Shown here one piece after another: positions 19,401-27,537 of a stretch of DNA of 64,000 nt. The notes beneath the pieces were generated by a model. That model was given only the letters and a program-made list of their open reading frames with translations. It searched no databases and was not told the DNA's origin. The translations under genes were made by a program, and so were the position numbers. Numbering within the stretch: position 1 is the stretch's first letter; every line of letters starts with the position of its first letter. The stretch comes from Singulisphaera acidiphila DSM 18658 (GTDB lineage Bacteria; Planctomycetota; Planctomycetia; Isosphaerales; Isosphaeraceae): contig NC_019892.1 of assembly GCF_000242455.2 (NCBI RefSeq), positions 1,550,001-1,614,000 on the forward strand, written 5' to 3'.

Positions 19401-22400
19401 GCTCGCGGCGCACGTCCTCTTCGCCGGGTCGGCTCTCCGTGCGCCTGCCCCGCTTCTGGCCGCGAACCGTCAAGGGCAACCGGGCCTCTGGCGCTACGGC
19501 ATCTCGGGCGACCTGCCGATCCTCCTGGTCCGGATCGCCGAGGGGAGCGAGATGCCCCTGGCTCGCCAGGCTCTCACCGCGCACTCCTACATGCGGCTCA
19601 AAGGGCTGGTGGCCGACCTTGTCTTGCTCAACGAGCAGCCCAGCAGCTATTTCGAGGAGCTGAATCAGCAGTTGCTCGACCTGGTCCGGTCCAGTGATGC
19701 TCACGACTTGCTCGATAAGCCCGGGGGCATCTTCGTCAGAAAGGCTGCCCACGCGCCGGCGGAAGACTTGCAATTGCTCCAGGCCGCGGCTCGCGTCGTC
19801 CTGGTGGGCGAGCGCGGGCCTCTGGCCAGTCAGCTCGATCGCGTGGAACGGCTGCCCGCACCCCCCGAGCCTCTGGTTCCGACCCGGAAGCCGGAACGGT
19901 GGGCAACCCCTGAGTTCGCGCACCCGGCTGACCTCCAGTTTGAGAATGGACTGGGAGGGTTCCGTGACGAAGGCCGAGAATACTGTGTGGTCGTCCACGC
20001 ACAGTCTCGACCGGAAACTCCCCTCAATGGGCGCCCCGTGGCCGAGTCGAGCCCGGCGTTGGTCCTTCCCCCTGCCCCTTGGATCAACGTGGTCGCCAAC
20101 CCCGCGGTCGGGTTTCTGGTCTCGGAAACGGGGTCGGGCTACACCTGGGCGGGCAACAGCCAGGGGAACCGGCTCACGCCTTGGAACAACGACCCGGTTT
20201 CCGACTCGCCCGGTGAGGCAGTCTACCTCAGGGACGAGCAGACCGGAGAGGTTTGGTCGCCGACCCCCCTGCCCGTCCTCTCGGATGCGGCAACCCTGGT
20301 CCGGCACGGCCAGGGCTACACTGTTTTCGAGCGGAAGACCCATGGGCTTGCCCATGAGTTGCTTCTCCTCGTCGCCCCTGAGGATCCGGTCAAGCTGATC
20401 CGGCTCAACGTTCGCAACACAGGGGATCACTCTCGGTCGCTCTCGGCCACTTTTTTCGCCGAGTGGGTGCTGGGAACCACGCGAGACGTCGCCGCCTCGC
20501 ATGTCGTCACCGAGATCGATGAGGAGACCGGAGCGCTTCTGGCTCGGAACGCGTTCCGGGCCGACTTTGCCTCGAGAGTGGCATTCGCCGATGTCAGCAT
20601 GCGTCCACGGACCCTGACGGCGGATCGCCTGGAATTCCTCGGGCGGAACGGCTCGGTCGATGCGCCCGCCGCACTGCGGCGGGTCGAGTTGTCCGGCCGT
20701 GCGGGAGCGGTGAGCGACCCTTGTGCCGCGCTCCAGACCAAGTTCACGCTGGCTCCCGGTGAAGAGAAGGCGATCCTCTTCTTCCTGGGCGAGGCGGAGA
20801 CGCTTGAGGCCGCCCGCGCCGTGATCCAACGCGTCCGTGAGCCGGGCAAGGCGGACGCCGTTTTCGAGGCGGTCCGCTCGCGCTGGGATGCGGTGCTCAC
20901 CGCCGTTCAGGTCCAGACGCCTGACGCCGCCATGGACCTCGTGCTCAACCGCTGGCTGCTCTACCAGGTCCTGAGCTGCCGCCTCTGGGCTCGCTCGGCC
21001 TTCTACCAGTCGGGAGGCGCTTATGGCTTCCGCGACCAGCTCCAGGATGTGGCCGCGCTGGTCTACGGCGCTCCGGACGAGGCGAGGGCCCACCTGCTCC
21101 GCGCGGCGTCGCGCCAGTTCCTCGAAGGCGACGTTCAGCACTGGTGGCATCCGCCCGCCGGCCGAGGCGTGCGCACCCGCTTTTCCGACGACTTGCTCTG
21201 GCTCCCCTTCGTGGTCAGCCACTACGTCGAGACGACCGGCGATGCGTCCGTCCTCGACGAGCGCGTGCCGTATTTGAAGGGGCATCTCCTCGCCCCTACC
21301 CAGGAAGAGGACTATGGGGTCCCTGCGATTGCGAACGAGTCAGGAACGCTCTATGAACACTGCCTGCTTGCCCTCGAGCGCGGGATGCAGCTTGGAGAGC
21401 ACGGACTCCCGTTGATGGGGACCGGCGACTGGAACGATGGCATGAACCGGGTCGGCGCAGGCGGAAAGGGGGAGAGTGTCTGGGACGCCTGGTTCCTGAT
21501 CGCAATCTTCCACCATTTCGCTCCCCTCGCCGAGGCCCGTGGCGACTTGATTCAGGCCAGGCGCTGTCGCGAGCAGGCAGAGTCGCTCCGCGTCGCCATC
21601 GAGAAGGAGGCATGGGACGGTGATTGGTATCGCCGTGCCTACTTCGATGATGGGACTCCGCTCGGTTCGGCGGAAAACGACGAGTGCCAGATCGACTCGA
21701 TCGCGCAGACCTGGGCCTTGATCTCGGGCGCAGGCGACCCGAAGCGGGCCGAACGGGCCTTGAGAGAAGTGGCCGAACGCCTGGTCCGCCGCGACGACGG
21801 TCTCATTCTTCTGTTCACGCCCCCGTTCGATACGGGGACGCTCGAACCCGGTTACATCAAAGGCTATGTTCCCGGCATCCGTGAGAACGGTGGCCAGTAC
21901 ACCCACGCGGCCACCTGGGTCGTGCTAGCCGCGACCCTCCAAGGCCGGGGTACCCACGCGGCCGAACTCTTCGGCCTGCTCAATCCGATCAATCATGCCG
22001 CCAGCCCCGAGGCTGTCGCACGTTACAAGGTTGAGCCCTACGTCGTTGCGGCCGACGTCTACGGCCTTCCGCCCCACACCGGCCGGGGTGGCTGGACCTG
22101 GTACACCGGCTCGGCCTCCTGGCTCTACCGGGTCGGTTTGGAGTCCATCCTTGGCTTCCAGCTCCAGGGGGACCACCTGGTGATCGACCCTTGCATCCCC
22201 GCGCACTGGCCCCAGTTTGCGATCACCTATCGGCGCGGTTCCGCCATGTACCGGATCCAGGTCACCAACCCGCAAGGGGTCGAGAAGGGCGTTCTCCGCG
22301 TGACGCTCGATGGCAAGCTCATCGACGCGGGGCGGATTCCGCTCACCAGCGACGATCAGGATCACGAGGTCTGCGTGGTTCTTGGCGATCCGTCGCGCCC

Positions 22401-22410
22401 GCCCGGTTGA
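13486..22410 (+). CDS. ndvB: Cyclic beta-1,2-glucan synthase homologue (NdvB/Cgs type, GT84-GH94)
   Basis: At 2974 residues this matches the size of NdvB/Cgs (about 2800-2900). The first 420 residues are helical. Two membrane segments lie near 430-480, then a glycosyltransferase-84 domain with LDADTQLPRDG (about 643), SHDLIEG (about 754) and HRWIRGDWQLLPW (about 791), then more membrane segments (about 836-870 and 960-1010). Later come glucoamylase-like PTNQGLLLLS and ESAFNAQYIDGDYQ (about 1500), two supersandwich domains (about 1690-1950 and 2190-2450), and a C-terminal GH94 barrel with MGTGDWNDGMNRVG (about 2643) carrying the catalytic Asp. The family makes osmoregulated cyclic glucan from UDP-glucose and trims it by phosphorolysis. 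No transporter such as NdvA is adjacent, though an ABC exporter follows 1.3 kb later. Confidence 0.9.
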   Translation: MSLTFVEQVPSTSATHPPVSLAELLVEPQGQEPIRGEIFGQERLEAHAHQLASACVIQAHRRQNSPLLRRFAENARSLIEAHTRIIGDDAPRREGRDLDAEWLADNYHIVEDVLREIRQDLPQGYDQELPKLSGGPGHGYPRVYALALALVVHTDSELDEARITRYVQAFQSIVPLTTGELWALPTMLRLVLIENLRRLAAKMLWGWDERTRAERWTAQSLADGRSAHGGNDGEEHFAEEASLEHLTDPFVVRLLQLLRDHGPAIRTLERLEKVLESAGADANEVLRREHRRQAANQVSVGNCVISLRLLSALDWNTFFEQISPVEAILRTDPAEMHALQDFSTRDRYRRTVEKIARGSEADELDVARRAVALACEAVEAGESGGRGHVGYYLIDRGQDLLKREFGYRPRWRERLLDWSLAHPRTTYFGAIAVLFTVLIGTLVGLGGGRLIAAQPGLVGLLALVLLLPVSELAVGLVNHFVTLLFPPRVLPKLEFKEGIPEDCATFIAMPSMLVRPGSAEALLERLEIHHLANPDPRLRFALLTDFADAHEAQRPEDEGYLHDALERVKALNERYAKDGEDKFFLFHRRRLWNPSQNCWMGWERKRGKLSEFNRLLLGDRETSYVLLSRDPGTLPPIRFVITLDADTQLPRDGARRLVGTLAHPLNRPRFDPAQGRVVEGHGVLQPRVSFHLTAATHSRFAGILAASGGIDPYSSAASDTYMDLFGVGSFTGKGIYEVKAFEAATGRTFPENQILSHDLIEGNYARCGLITDTELFDDFPARYHAYARREHRWIRGDWQLLPWLGRHVPTSDGERPNPLPTLERWKLFDNLRRSLVAPASVVLLALGWTVLPGSPWLWTATALAVPALPLVQLLIGTLVTTVRSRTLGALRSWVDRMPAAMVQALMAITFQADQARVAVDAMVRTLTRLYLTRRNLLVWETAASTDRRLGAGLGDFIANMWSASALALILAIVVGWVHPSALAAAWPVLTAWFLSPGVAYWVSRPRPVADSPLEPEERRELRRVARRTWHFFETFVGDEDHWLPPDNYQEEPDGRVAHRTSPTNQGLLLLSTLAAHDLGYIGLGTLAERLEKTLDTFDRMEKHWGHYYNWYDTRTLRPLPPAYISTVDSGNLLGCLVALKQGLREKAESPVLDTQIAVGLADTLGLAAEAVRGIRPPAGGPAQATLRALEDDFRRIERQLAAPPTDLLGWDEWLGELDWGASGLIGRIRTLISELPDGLALPAEPRIKPGGPPSKASLLETWPRRFAEQVRQRRAELASLAPWLSPLRDWEAKGNVPWSSDDLLRRWQTVREALVARASVAVMSDRTEALATELEALATSNPASDGLQGLAAAVRACTALSLRDRIRQLAVRAEALADVMEFRPLYKPERNLYSIGCNLVLGRLDGACYDLLASESCLTSFLTIARGDAPRRHWFQLGRPFLSTAGRVGLVSWGGTMFEYLMPRLLIKALPGTIVAEAARTAVARQIEYGREAGVPWGISESAFNAQYIDGDYQYQSFGVPGLGLKRGLDQDLVIAPYATALATMIVPREALANLRTLAEEGAEGLYGYYEAVDYTAERLPKGKRSVVVRSYMAHHQGMSLVALTNTLLDEPMTRRFHADPMVRAAELLLQERIPRDAPISGPSEATMATAESNREGIPLMSRRLTTPNTPAPRTHLLSNSQYHVMVTNSGSGFSSCRGLDVTRWREDATRDALGQFCYIRDVGRGLLWSAGHHPVRQITKDYEVVFSSDKASFRRVDADIESLLEITVSPEQFAEVRRLTLTNRDSQVRELEVTSYAEVVLNSRGADLAHPAFGKLFLETEWLPGSEALLCRRRPRSHDQQPIWAVHVSAVERNTIGETQYETDRARFLGRGRSPADPAALDPGVALSGTTGPVLDPILSLRRRVRLEPGESTTVAFTTGVADTREGALALADQYHDPNAAARAFELAWAHSQVEHRHRNWSPEEAHLFQRLAAHVLFAGSALRAPAPLLAANRQGQPGLWRYGISGDLPILLVRIAEGSEMPLARQALTAHSYMRLKGLVADLVLLNEQPSSYFEELNQQLLDLVRSSDAHDLLDKPGGIFVRKAAHAPAEDLQLLQAAARVVLVGERGPLASQLDRVERLPAPPEPLVPTRKPERWATPEFAHPADLQFENGLGGFRDEGREYCVVVHAQSRPETPLNGRPVAESSPALVLPPAPWINVVANPAVGFLVSETGSGYTWAGNSQGNRLTPWNNDPVSDSPGEAVYLRDEQTGEVWSPTPLPVLSDAATLVRHGQGYTVFERKTHGLAHELLLLVAPEDPVKLIRLNVRNTGDHSRSLSATFFAEWVLGTTRDVAASHVVTEIDEETGALLARNAFRADFASRVAFADVSMRPRTLTADRLEFLGRNGSVDAPAALRRVELSGRAGAVSDPCAALQTKFTLAPGEEKAILFFLGEAETLEAARAVIQRVREPGKADAVFEAVRSRWDAVLTAVQVQTPDAAMDLVLNRWLLYQVLSCRLWARSAFYQSGGAYGFRDQLQDVAALVYGAPDEARAHLLRAASRQFLEGDVQHWWHPPAGRGVRTRFSDDLLWLPFVVSHYVETTGDASVLDERVPYLKGHLLAPTQEEDYGVPAIANESGTLYEHCLLALERGMQLGEHGLPLMGTGDWNDGMNRVGAGGKGESVWDAWFLIAIFHHFAPLAEARGDLIQARRCREQAESLRVAIEKEAWDGDWYRRAYFDDGTPLGSAENDECQIDSIAQTWALISGAGDPKRAERALREVAERLVRRDDGLILLFTPPFDTGTLEPGYIKGYVPGIRENGGQYTHAATWVVLAATLQGRGTHAAELFGLLNPINHAASPEAVARYKVEPYVVAADVYGLPPHTGRGGWTWYTGSASWLYRVGLESILGFQLQGDHLVIDPCIPAHWPQFAITYRRGSAMYRIQVTNPQGVEKGVLRVTLDGKLIDAGRIPLTSDDQDHEVCVVLGDPSRPPG

Positions 22411-22425
22411 GATCGAGTGGCCGCC

Positions 22426-22455
22426 GTGAGGCCCGCGATGCGTTGCGGGCCTCAC
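22426..22455 (+). terminator. Terminator-like hairpin after ndvB
   Basis: A perfect 11-bp inverted repeat, GTGAGGCCCGC and GCGGGCCTCAC, with an 8-nt loop starts 15 bp after the stop codon. Only a weak T-containing tract follows, so termination may need a factor. Confidence 0.65.
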
Positions 22456-22593
22456 CAATATCAATCTCTCGCTCGACTGGGAGAGGGAGAGCATCCTGCC
22501 TCAGGATCAACACGTGATTGGCCCGAGTTGGGCGAGTGAAGAGGCATGGACTGCCTGCTTTGTGAGCAGGCCTTTTGCCGGGAATAAAAAATC

Positions 22594-22890
22594 TTAGCGT
22601 CGACGGATCAAAGTTCGCGTCTGGAGGTGGCTGACCGGCAAGGATGTTTCTTGAAGCTTCCTCGTAAGTTTGCTTTCCACCAATTGCGAGGGACTGAGGC
22701 CGAAGCGGTCGTCGATGACCAACGTTTCTTCTTCGAGTTCCAGGGTCTCCAAGGTCGGACCGATCGGCTTTGTGACCCGTCCCATTAGTTCGGTCACGCT
22801 TCCTGCGTGCTCAAAGGCGACATCCTGCGATGCAGTTGCAACGTCAAAATTCCTCGATGAGGTCATGGGAAGTTTGCTATTCATCATCAA
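22594..22890 (-). CDS. Small hypothetical protein
   Basis: A 98-residue frame starts at the first of three consecutive ATG codons, with GAGG about 10 nt in front. The product is charged, has no membrane segment or signal peptide, and ends in an arginine tail (RTLIRRR). I recognise no family. Codon use is less GC-rich at third positions than in neighbouring genes, so it is either foreign or not a real gene. It lies alone between the large synthase and the ABC exporter. Confidence 0.4.
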   Translation of the reverse strand: MMMNSKLPMTSSRNFDVATASQDVAFEHAGSVTELMGRVTKPIGPTLETLELEEETLVIDDRFGLSPSQLVESKLTRKLQETSLPVSHLQTRTLIRRR

Positions 22891-23728
22891 CTTGCCTCAA
22901 TTTCCAAGAATATAGACCGGTTGTAATTCGCCGCACCAATTCTGCAAATGCTGCGCCATGAGCGATCCACCTCTCGCCCTCGCCCGAAATCCTCGCGAAT
23001 TCGATGGTTTGCCGCGACTCTGTCCGTAAACGAGGTAAAATACGGGCATTTGGACGAGTTTTGTCGACGGAATCGAAGCTTCTCATTTGGATTCGATCGG
23101 ACCGAAATGCGAATGATTCCGCACACTTGTCGGTCTCAATGCGTCAAAGTGGGTCATGTTGACGGTGCGGCAAACCTGCAAGGTTTGCGAGCGAGACGCA
23201 TGACCTCGGGGCGAGTCGGCGCGCAAAGTGAAAAAAAATCGACAATCCGATTTGCGTGTCGACTCATTCCATCCGTACTGAGAAGGTAGGAGCGAACTTC
23301 GCCGGGATGGCTGCTTCGCTCAATGAACGACGGGGACAATCATCTGTCCGACCCCGATCGGGGTCTTGGGCGTGGCCTCCTGCTTCCTGCCACGTTGCGT
23401 CAATTGTATCGGCGTTTGCTCGTAAAGCAACAAAAAAGTCATGGGCTCACGATTAAAGTAACATCTTGATGAAAGCATTCGATATTTTTTCGCGAACTCG
23501 GACCGGTGCTCGAGGTGAACGCACGGGTCGTGGCACGGAGGTTGCAATCGTGTAGTGGCCGTCTCGTTCTATCGCGAATTTTTTTCTCACTTTCATCTAG
23601 CCTTCTCCATTCCTTGTTATCTTAAGACGGCCACTTTTGCGAACATCACCGGCTGCCTGACACATCCCCCCTTCGCCGTGGCCGGCGTCTTCGTGCATCT
23701 CTTTTTTTTCGCCTTGCAAGGAACGAAT
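22891..23728. other. Long, comparatively AT-rich non-coding region upstream of the ABC exporter
   Basis: No credible gene is seen. A nested inverted repeat lies at 23140-23205 (listed separately). An open frame runs into the ABC gene from 23555, but its extra 58 residues precede a good ribosome-binding site and look untranslated, so that part is taken as 5' leader. Confidence 0.5.
23140..23205. repeat. Nested inverted repeats (cruciform-like element)
   Basis: The core GCAAACCT-GCA-AGGTTTGC (23170-23188) is a perfect 8-bp stem with a 3-nt loop. It is enclosed by GGTCATG (23152-23158) and CATGACC (23199-23205), and GCGTC (23140) and GACGC (23195) also match. No T-run follows, so it is not an ordinary terminator. 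It could be an operator, a structured leader or a mobile miniature element. Confidence 0.6.
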
Positions 23729-25618
23729 ATGGCGCAGCGAGAGGACAGGCCATTGAAGGGAATCTGGCTTGAATTGCAAACCATTGCGGCACGCGGCCGA
23801 GAGGTTTGGCGGCTGGTTTCCGTACGCCATCGCTGGGCCTTGGGGGTGGCGGTCCTGGTCATGGGATTCGGCAGCGCAGCCAGCACCGCAATCCCTTTGC
23901 TCCTGGGAACGGTGGTCAACTCCGTCAATCAACAGATCCATCAACACGTCGGCAAGGCGGCCGTCACGCGAGTCGCCCTGTTCTACCTGGCGTTGATTGG
24001 TGGCTTCTACCTGATGAGAGAGGGGCTGAACGTGCTCCGCCGTTTCTTGGTGGAGAACGCCTGCACTCGGATCGATCGTGATATGTGTGTCCGTCTTGTT
24101 GCTCACCTGATGAAGGTGGAGCTCTCTGCCCTGTCGCACGAACAGGTGGGCGCCCTCCACGGTCGAATCACGAGGAGCGTCGACGGCTTCGTGCGGTTTC
24201 TCCGCCTGAGTTTCCTCGACTTCATCCCGGCAATCTTGACGGGGGGGTTCGCGATTGCCGCCACCCTGTCCAGGCAGCCCGGCATCGCGCTGGCGATGGC
24301 GGGGGTCATCCCGATTTCGATTTCGCTCACGATTTGGCAGCTCATGACCCAGAAGGGGGTCCGGCTCGACCTCCTCCGCACTCGTGAAGCGATGGATGGG
24401 ACGGTCGTCGAGCAGCTCTCGGGAATCGACTACATCCGCGCGGCCAACACTCACCGCCAGGAGGTGCTCCGTGTCGAGCGGACGGCCGAGCGGCGGCGGG
24501 GGAAGGAGATTCGCCATCACTTCGAGATGTCACTCTTCGGTTGCGGCAAGGCGCTGAACGAAGGGCTCTTTCACTTGCTCGTCATCGCCTTCGCGATCTA
24601 TCTCTTCCTCAACGGTCAGATTCAGAATGGCGACATTCTCACCTTCTCGGTCCTTTTTCTCAGCGTGATGACCCCTTTGAACGAGGTCCATCGGTTTGTG
24701 GATGAGGCCCATGAGTGCAGTCTCAAGGTTGGTGACCTGATCGATATCCTCACGGAGCCAGCCGATCGCTCGTTCCAGCCGGCGCCTGCCGGAGAGCCGT
24801 CACTCGTCCTCGGGGAACCGGTCTTCGTCACCGATGACCTGCACGTCGATTACCGCGCGGCTGACGGCCGGCCGAGGCGGGCCCTCAACGGGGTCTCGAT
24901 GACGATTCGCCATGGCGAGACGATCGGGGTGGCCGGGCGTTCCGGAGGCGGCAAGTCGACCTGGTTGCGGGTGATGGTGCGTTTGACCCACCCGAGTGCC
25001 GGTCGAGCCATGCTGGGGGGAATTCCCCTCGAATCGGTCTCTCGCGAGGCGATCGGCGACCTCATCGGTTATGTCGGGCAGAACCCGTTCGTCTTCTCCG
25101 GCACGATCGCCGAGAATATCGCCTACGGCCAGAAGGACGTCACCCGCCAGCAGGTTGAGGATGCGGCTCACCTGGCCTGCCTTCATGACGAGATCATGGC
25201 CATGCACGGTGGCTATGACGCCCTGGTTGCAGAGCGCGGCCAGAATCTCTCCGGTGGCCAGCGACAGCGGCTCGCCCTGGCACGCGTCTTCTTGAAGAAC
25301 CCCCCGATCCTGATCCTCGACGAGGGGACTTCCGCCCTCGACAACATCAGCGAGCGCCTCGTGCAGCAGGCGATCACCGCAGCCCGCGTCGATCGGACCG
25401 TGATCCTTGTCGCCCATCGGTTGACCACCCTCCGCGACGCCAACCGGATCCTCGTCTTCAAAGACGGTCAGATCGCGGAGACAGGCGCGTACAACGAGCT
25501 GGTCTGCCGTGGCGGTGTGTTCGCCGAACTGGTGCAATCCGCCTCGGAGGACTCGCCGGCCAACACGAATCTCGAGCTTCTCTTCGATCGCGTGGAGAAC
25601 CGCAAGAAGATTGCCTGA
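23729..25618 (+). CDS. ABC exporter, fused permease and ATPase
   Basis: The ATG was chosen for the AAGGAACG sequence about 6 nt before it. The 629-residue product has an N-terminal six-helix membrane domain (about residues 30-320) and a C-terminal ATPase. Walker A is GRSGGGKST, the Q-loop lies at YVGQNPFVF, the signature is LSGGQRQRLALARV, Walker B is ILILDEGTSALD, and the switch histidine is in ILVAHRLTTL. This is a half-transporter that would work as a dimer, exporting a lipid, peptide or glycan. Its distance to the glucan synthase makes an NdvA-like glucan exporter possible, but nothing in the sequence proves the substrate. Confidence 0.88.
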   Translation: MAQREDRPLKGIWLELQTIAARGREVWRLVSVRHRWALGVAVLVMGFGSAASTAIPLLLGTVVNSVNQQIHQHVGKAAVTRVALFYLALIGGFYLMREGLNVLRRFLVENACTRIDRDMCVRLVAHLMKVELSALSHEQVGALHGRITRSVDGFVRFLRLSFLDFIPAILTGGFAIAATLSRQPGIALAMAGVIPISISLTIWQLMTQKGVRLDLLRTREAMDGTVVEQLSGIDYIRAANTHRQEVLRVERTAERRRGKEIRHHFEMSLFGCGKALNEGLFHLLVIAFAIYLFLNGQIQNGDILTFSVLFLSVMTPLNEVHRFVDEAHECSLKVGDLIDILTEPADRSFQPAPAGEPSLVLGEPVFVTDDLHVDYRAADGRPRRALNGVSMTIRHGETIGVAGRSGGGKSTWLRVMVRLTHPSAGRAMLGGIPLESVSREAIGDLIGYVGQNPFVFSGTIAENIAYGQKDVTRQQVEDAAHLACLHDEIMAMHGGYDALVAERGQNLSGGQRQRLALARVFLKNPPILILDEGTSALDNISERLVQQAITAARVDRTVILVAHRLTTLRDANRILVFKDGQIAETGAYNELVCRGGVFAELVQSASEDSPANTNLELLFDRVENRKKIA

Positions 25619-25649
25619 ACAAGAAGCGGGCGAGCGAAAAAAAAGAAAA

Positions 25650-27062
25650 TCAGGCAGTGAACAGCCGCGCGATCGGCGCACCTTCGCAGAGCTTGATGGG
25701 GCGGCCGAGTCGGTCGTGGAGTTCGGTCGCGGGGTCGATCCCGAGCGCCTGGTAGATGGTGGCGGCGAGGTCGGCCGGCGAATGGGCCTGGCTTGCGGGG
25801 TAGGCACCCATCTTGTCTGACTGTCCGATCACTTGCCCTCCGCGCACCCCGCCCCCGGCGAGGGCCACCGAGAAGACCTTCGCCCAGTGGTCGCGGCCGT
25901 CGCGTCCGTTGGCGTTTCCCGTGCTCTGGCCGATGCGCGGAGTCCTGCCGAACTCTCCCGCGACGACGACCAGTGTTTCGTCGAGCATGCCGGTCGTGGC
26001 CAGGTCTTCGAGGAGCGTCGCGACGCCGCGATCGGTGGGGGGAAGCAGCCGTTCTTTGAGAGTCTTGAAGTTATTGGAGTGGGTGTCCCAGGTTTGCACC
26101 CGGCCCATGTTGACCTGGACGAGGGGGACCCCGGCCTGGACCAGCCTGCGGGCGAGCAAGAGTGACTGGCCGTACATGTGGCGGCCGTAACGGTCGCGCA
26201 TCCGAGGGTCTTCGCGTTCCAACTCAAAGGCGCGGGCGACCTTGCCGGAGAGAATCAAGGAGTAGGCCAGTTCGCGCTGGGCGTCGAATGGATCCTTCGC
26301 TGGTGACGAAGACGAAGTCGCCCCGAGCCGATCGCGCTGCGCAGCGATCTCCTCAAAGAGCTCGCGCCGTCGCTGGAGTCGTTCGACGCCGAAGCCCGAG
26401 GGCATCGCCAGGCTCTCGACGCGAAAGTCGCGAGAGTTGGGGTCTTGCTTGATTTGCCAGGGGTCGTGCTTCGGCCCCAGGAACCCGGCGTGCTGTCCTG
26501 GCCAGGTCAGCGGGCCCTCCATCAGGTAGGTAGGGAGCATCACGCCACTGGGGACGCCGTCGCTGCGGGGGCGGATGGCGTCGACCGCCGAGGCGTAGCA
26601 GGGGTAGTCGTCGCGTGAGGCGATTTTATCGAAGAAAGCGCCTGGCTGAGAGTGGCCTGTGAGCACCTGGTGGGTGCCGTTCAGGTGGTTCGTCTGGCCG
26701 TGCGAGATCGTGCGGACGATCGCCAACTTCCCGGCCTGTTCCGCGAGTCGGGGTAGGTGTTCACAGATCCGGATCCCCGGGACTGCGGTTTCGATCGGTT
26801 GGAATTCGCCGCGGATGCCGTCGGGAGCGTCGGGCTTCATGTCGAGGCTGTCGATGTGGCTGAGCCCGCCGGTCAGGAAGACCAGGATGACCGACTTGGC
26901 CCGTGGTCGGGACGAGGCGCGGGAGTCGAGCTTACTGTTACTGGCCGCCGCTTGTCCTGCCAGGAGTCCGGGGAGGCCCATTCCAAGGACGCCCGAGAAT
27001 CCGACCTGAAGGAATTCACGCCGGAGAATCCCACTGCCGTGCCATGGATTTTCTGGAGCCAT
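25650..27062 (-). CDS. Tat-exported DUF1501 (sulfatase-like) protein
   Basis: The 470-residue protein starts with a twin-arginine signal (LRREFLQVGFSG, then hydrophobic VLGMGLPGLLAG). The body has the DUF1501 pattern: VILVFLTGGLSHIDSLDMKPDAP, SHGQTNHLNGTHQVLTGH, VNMGRVQTWDTHSNN and VVAGEFGRTPRI. The fold is related to alkaline phosphatase and sulfatase, and the family is heavily expanded in planctomycetes; the substrate is unknown. Such genes usually pair with a DUF1549/DUF1553 cytochrome-like gene, which is not present here. The gene is convergent with the ABC exporter. Confidence 0.9.
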   Translation of the reverse strand: MAPENPWHGSGILRREFLQVGFSGVLGMGLPGLLAGQAAASNSKLDSRASSRPRAKSVILVFLTGGLSHIDSLDMKPDAPDGIRGEFQPIETAVPGIRICEHLPRLAEQAGKLAIVRTISHGQTNHLNGTHQVLTGHSQPGAFFDKIASRDDYPCYASAVDAIRPRSDGVPSGVMLPTYLMEGPLTWPGQHAGFLGPKHDPWQIKQDPNSRDFRVESLAMPSGFGVERLQRRRELFEEIAAQRDRLGATSSSSPAKDPFDAQRELAYSLILSGKVARAFELEREDPRMRDRYGRHMYGQSLLLARRLVQAGVPLVQVNMGRVQTWDTHSNNFKTLKERLLPPTDRGVATLLEDLATTGMLDETLVVVAGEFGRTPRIGQSTGNANGRDGRDHWAKVFSVALAGGGVRGGQVIGQSDKMGAYPASQAHSPADLAATIYQALGIDPATELHDRLGRPIKLCEGAPIARLFTA

Positions 27063-27123
27063 TGCTGACCTCGGACGTATCGGTCACTGGGTTGGTCCGA
27101 CAGATTTCAGAGAGCCCACACGA

Positions 27124-27537
27124 TTATCCTACCACCGAGATCGTGATTCGTCTCTGGTGTGGTGCGGTTCGGTGCTCCCAGAGATAGATTCCTTGCCAGG
27201 TCCCCAGGTCGCATCGGGAACGGGCCACCGGAATTGTGATCGAGGACTGAGTTAGGATCGACCGGATGTGCGCGGGCATGTCGTCGTCCCCTTCGTCTAC
27301 GTGAACGAAAATGGGGTCGCCATCAGGGACCAACCGGGCGAAGTACCGCTCCAGGTCAACTCGAACGCTGGGGTCGGCGTTCTCACAGACGATCAGCGAG
27401 GCGCTGGTGTGGTGGACGAAGACCGTGCAGAGCCCTCGTTCGATCGCTGCGTTCCCCACCACTTGCTGGATCTGCCGGGTGATCTCGTAAGTGCCGCGTC
27501 CCCGAGTGGCCAGGGTCAGACTCTCTGCGTGGAACAT
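27124..27537 (-). CDS. YjbQ family protein (UPF0047)
   Basis: The ATG preceded by AAGGAGAT at 6-nt spacing was chosen; it gives 137 residues, the normal family length. Conserved blocks are CTVFVHHTSASLIVCENADP, FVHVDEGDDDMPAHI and GTWQGIYLWEHR. The histidines and acidic residues form a probable metal site. Members can rescue thiamine-phosphate synthase mutants, but the true role is uncertain. The start lies inside the last 22 bp of the pseudokinase gene, so the two are likely cotranscribed and coupled. Confidence 0.9.
   Translation of the reverse strand: MFHAESLTLATRGRGTYEITRQIQQVVGNAAIERGLCTVFVHHTSASLIVCENADPSVRVDLERYFARLVPDGDPIFVHVDEGDDDMPAHIRSILTQSSITIPVARSRCDLGTWQGIYLWEHRTAPHQRRITISVVG

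Noticed and set aside
19372..21285. Open 637-codon frame on the minus strand
   Set aside because: It lies antisense inside the glucan synthase gene, whose motifs are unambiguous; long antisense frames are common in GC-rich DNA.
23555..23728. N-terminal extension of the ABC exporter
   Set aside because: A better start with AAGGAACG lies at 23729 and the extra residues have no counterpart in exporters.
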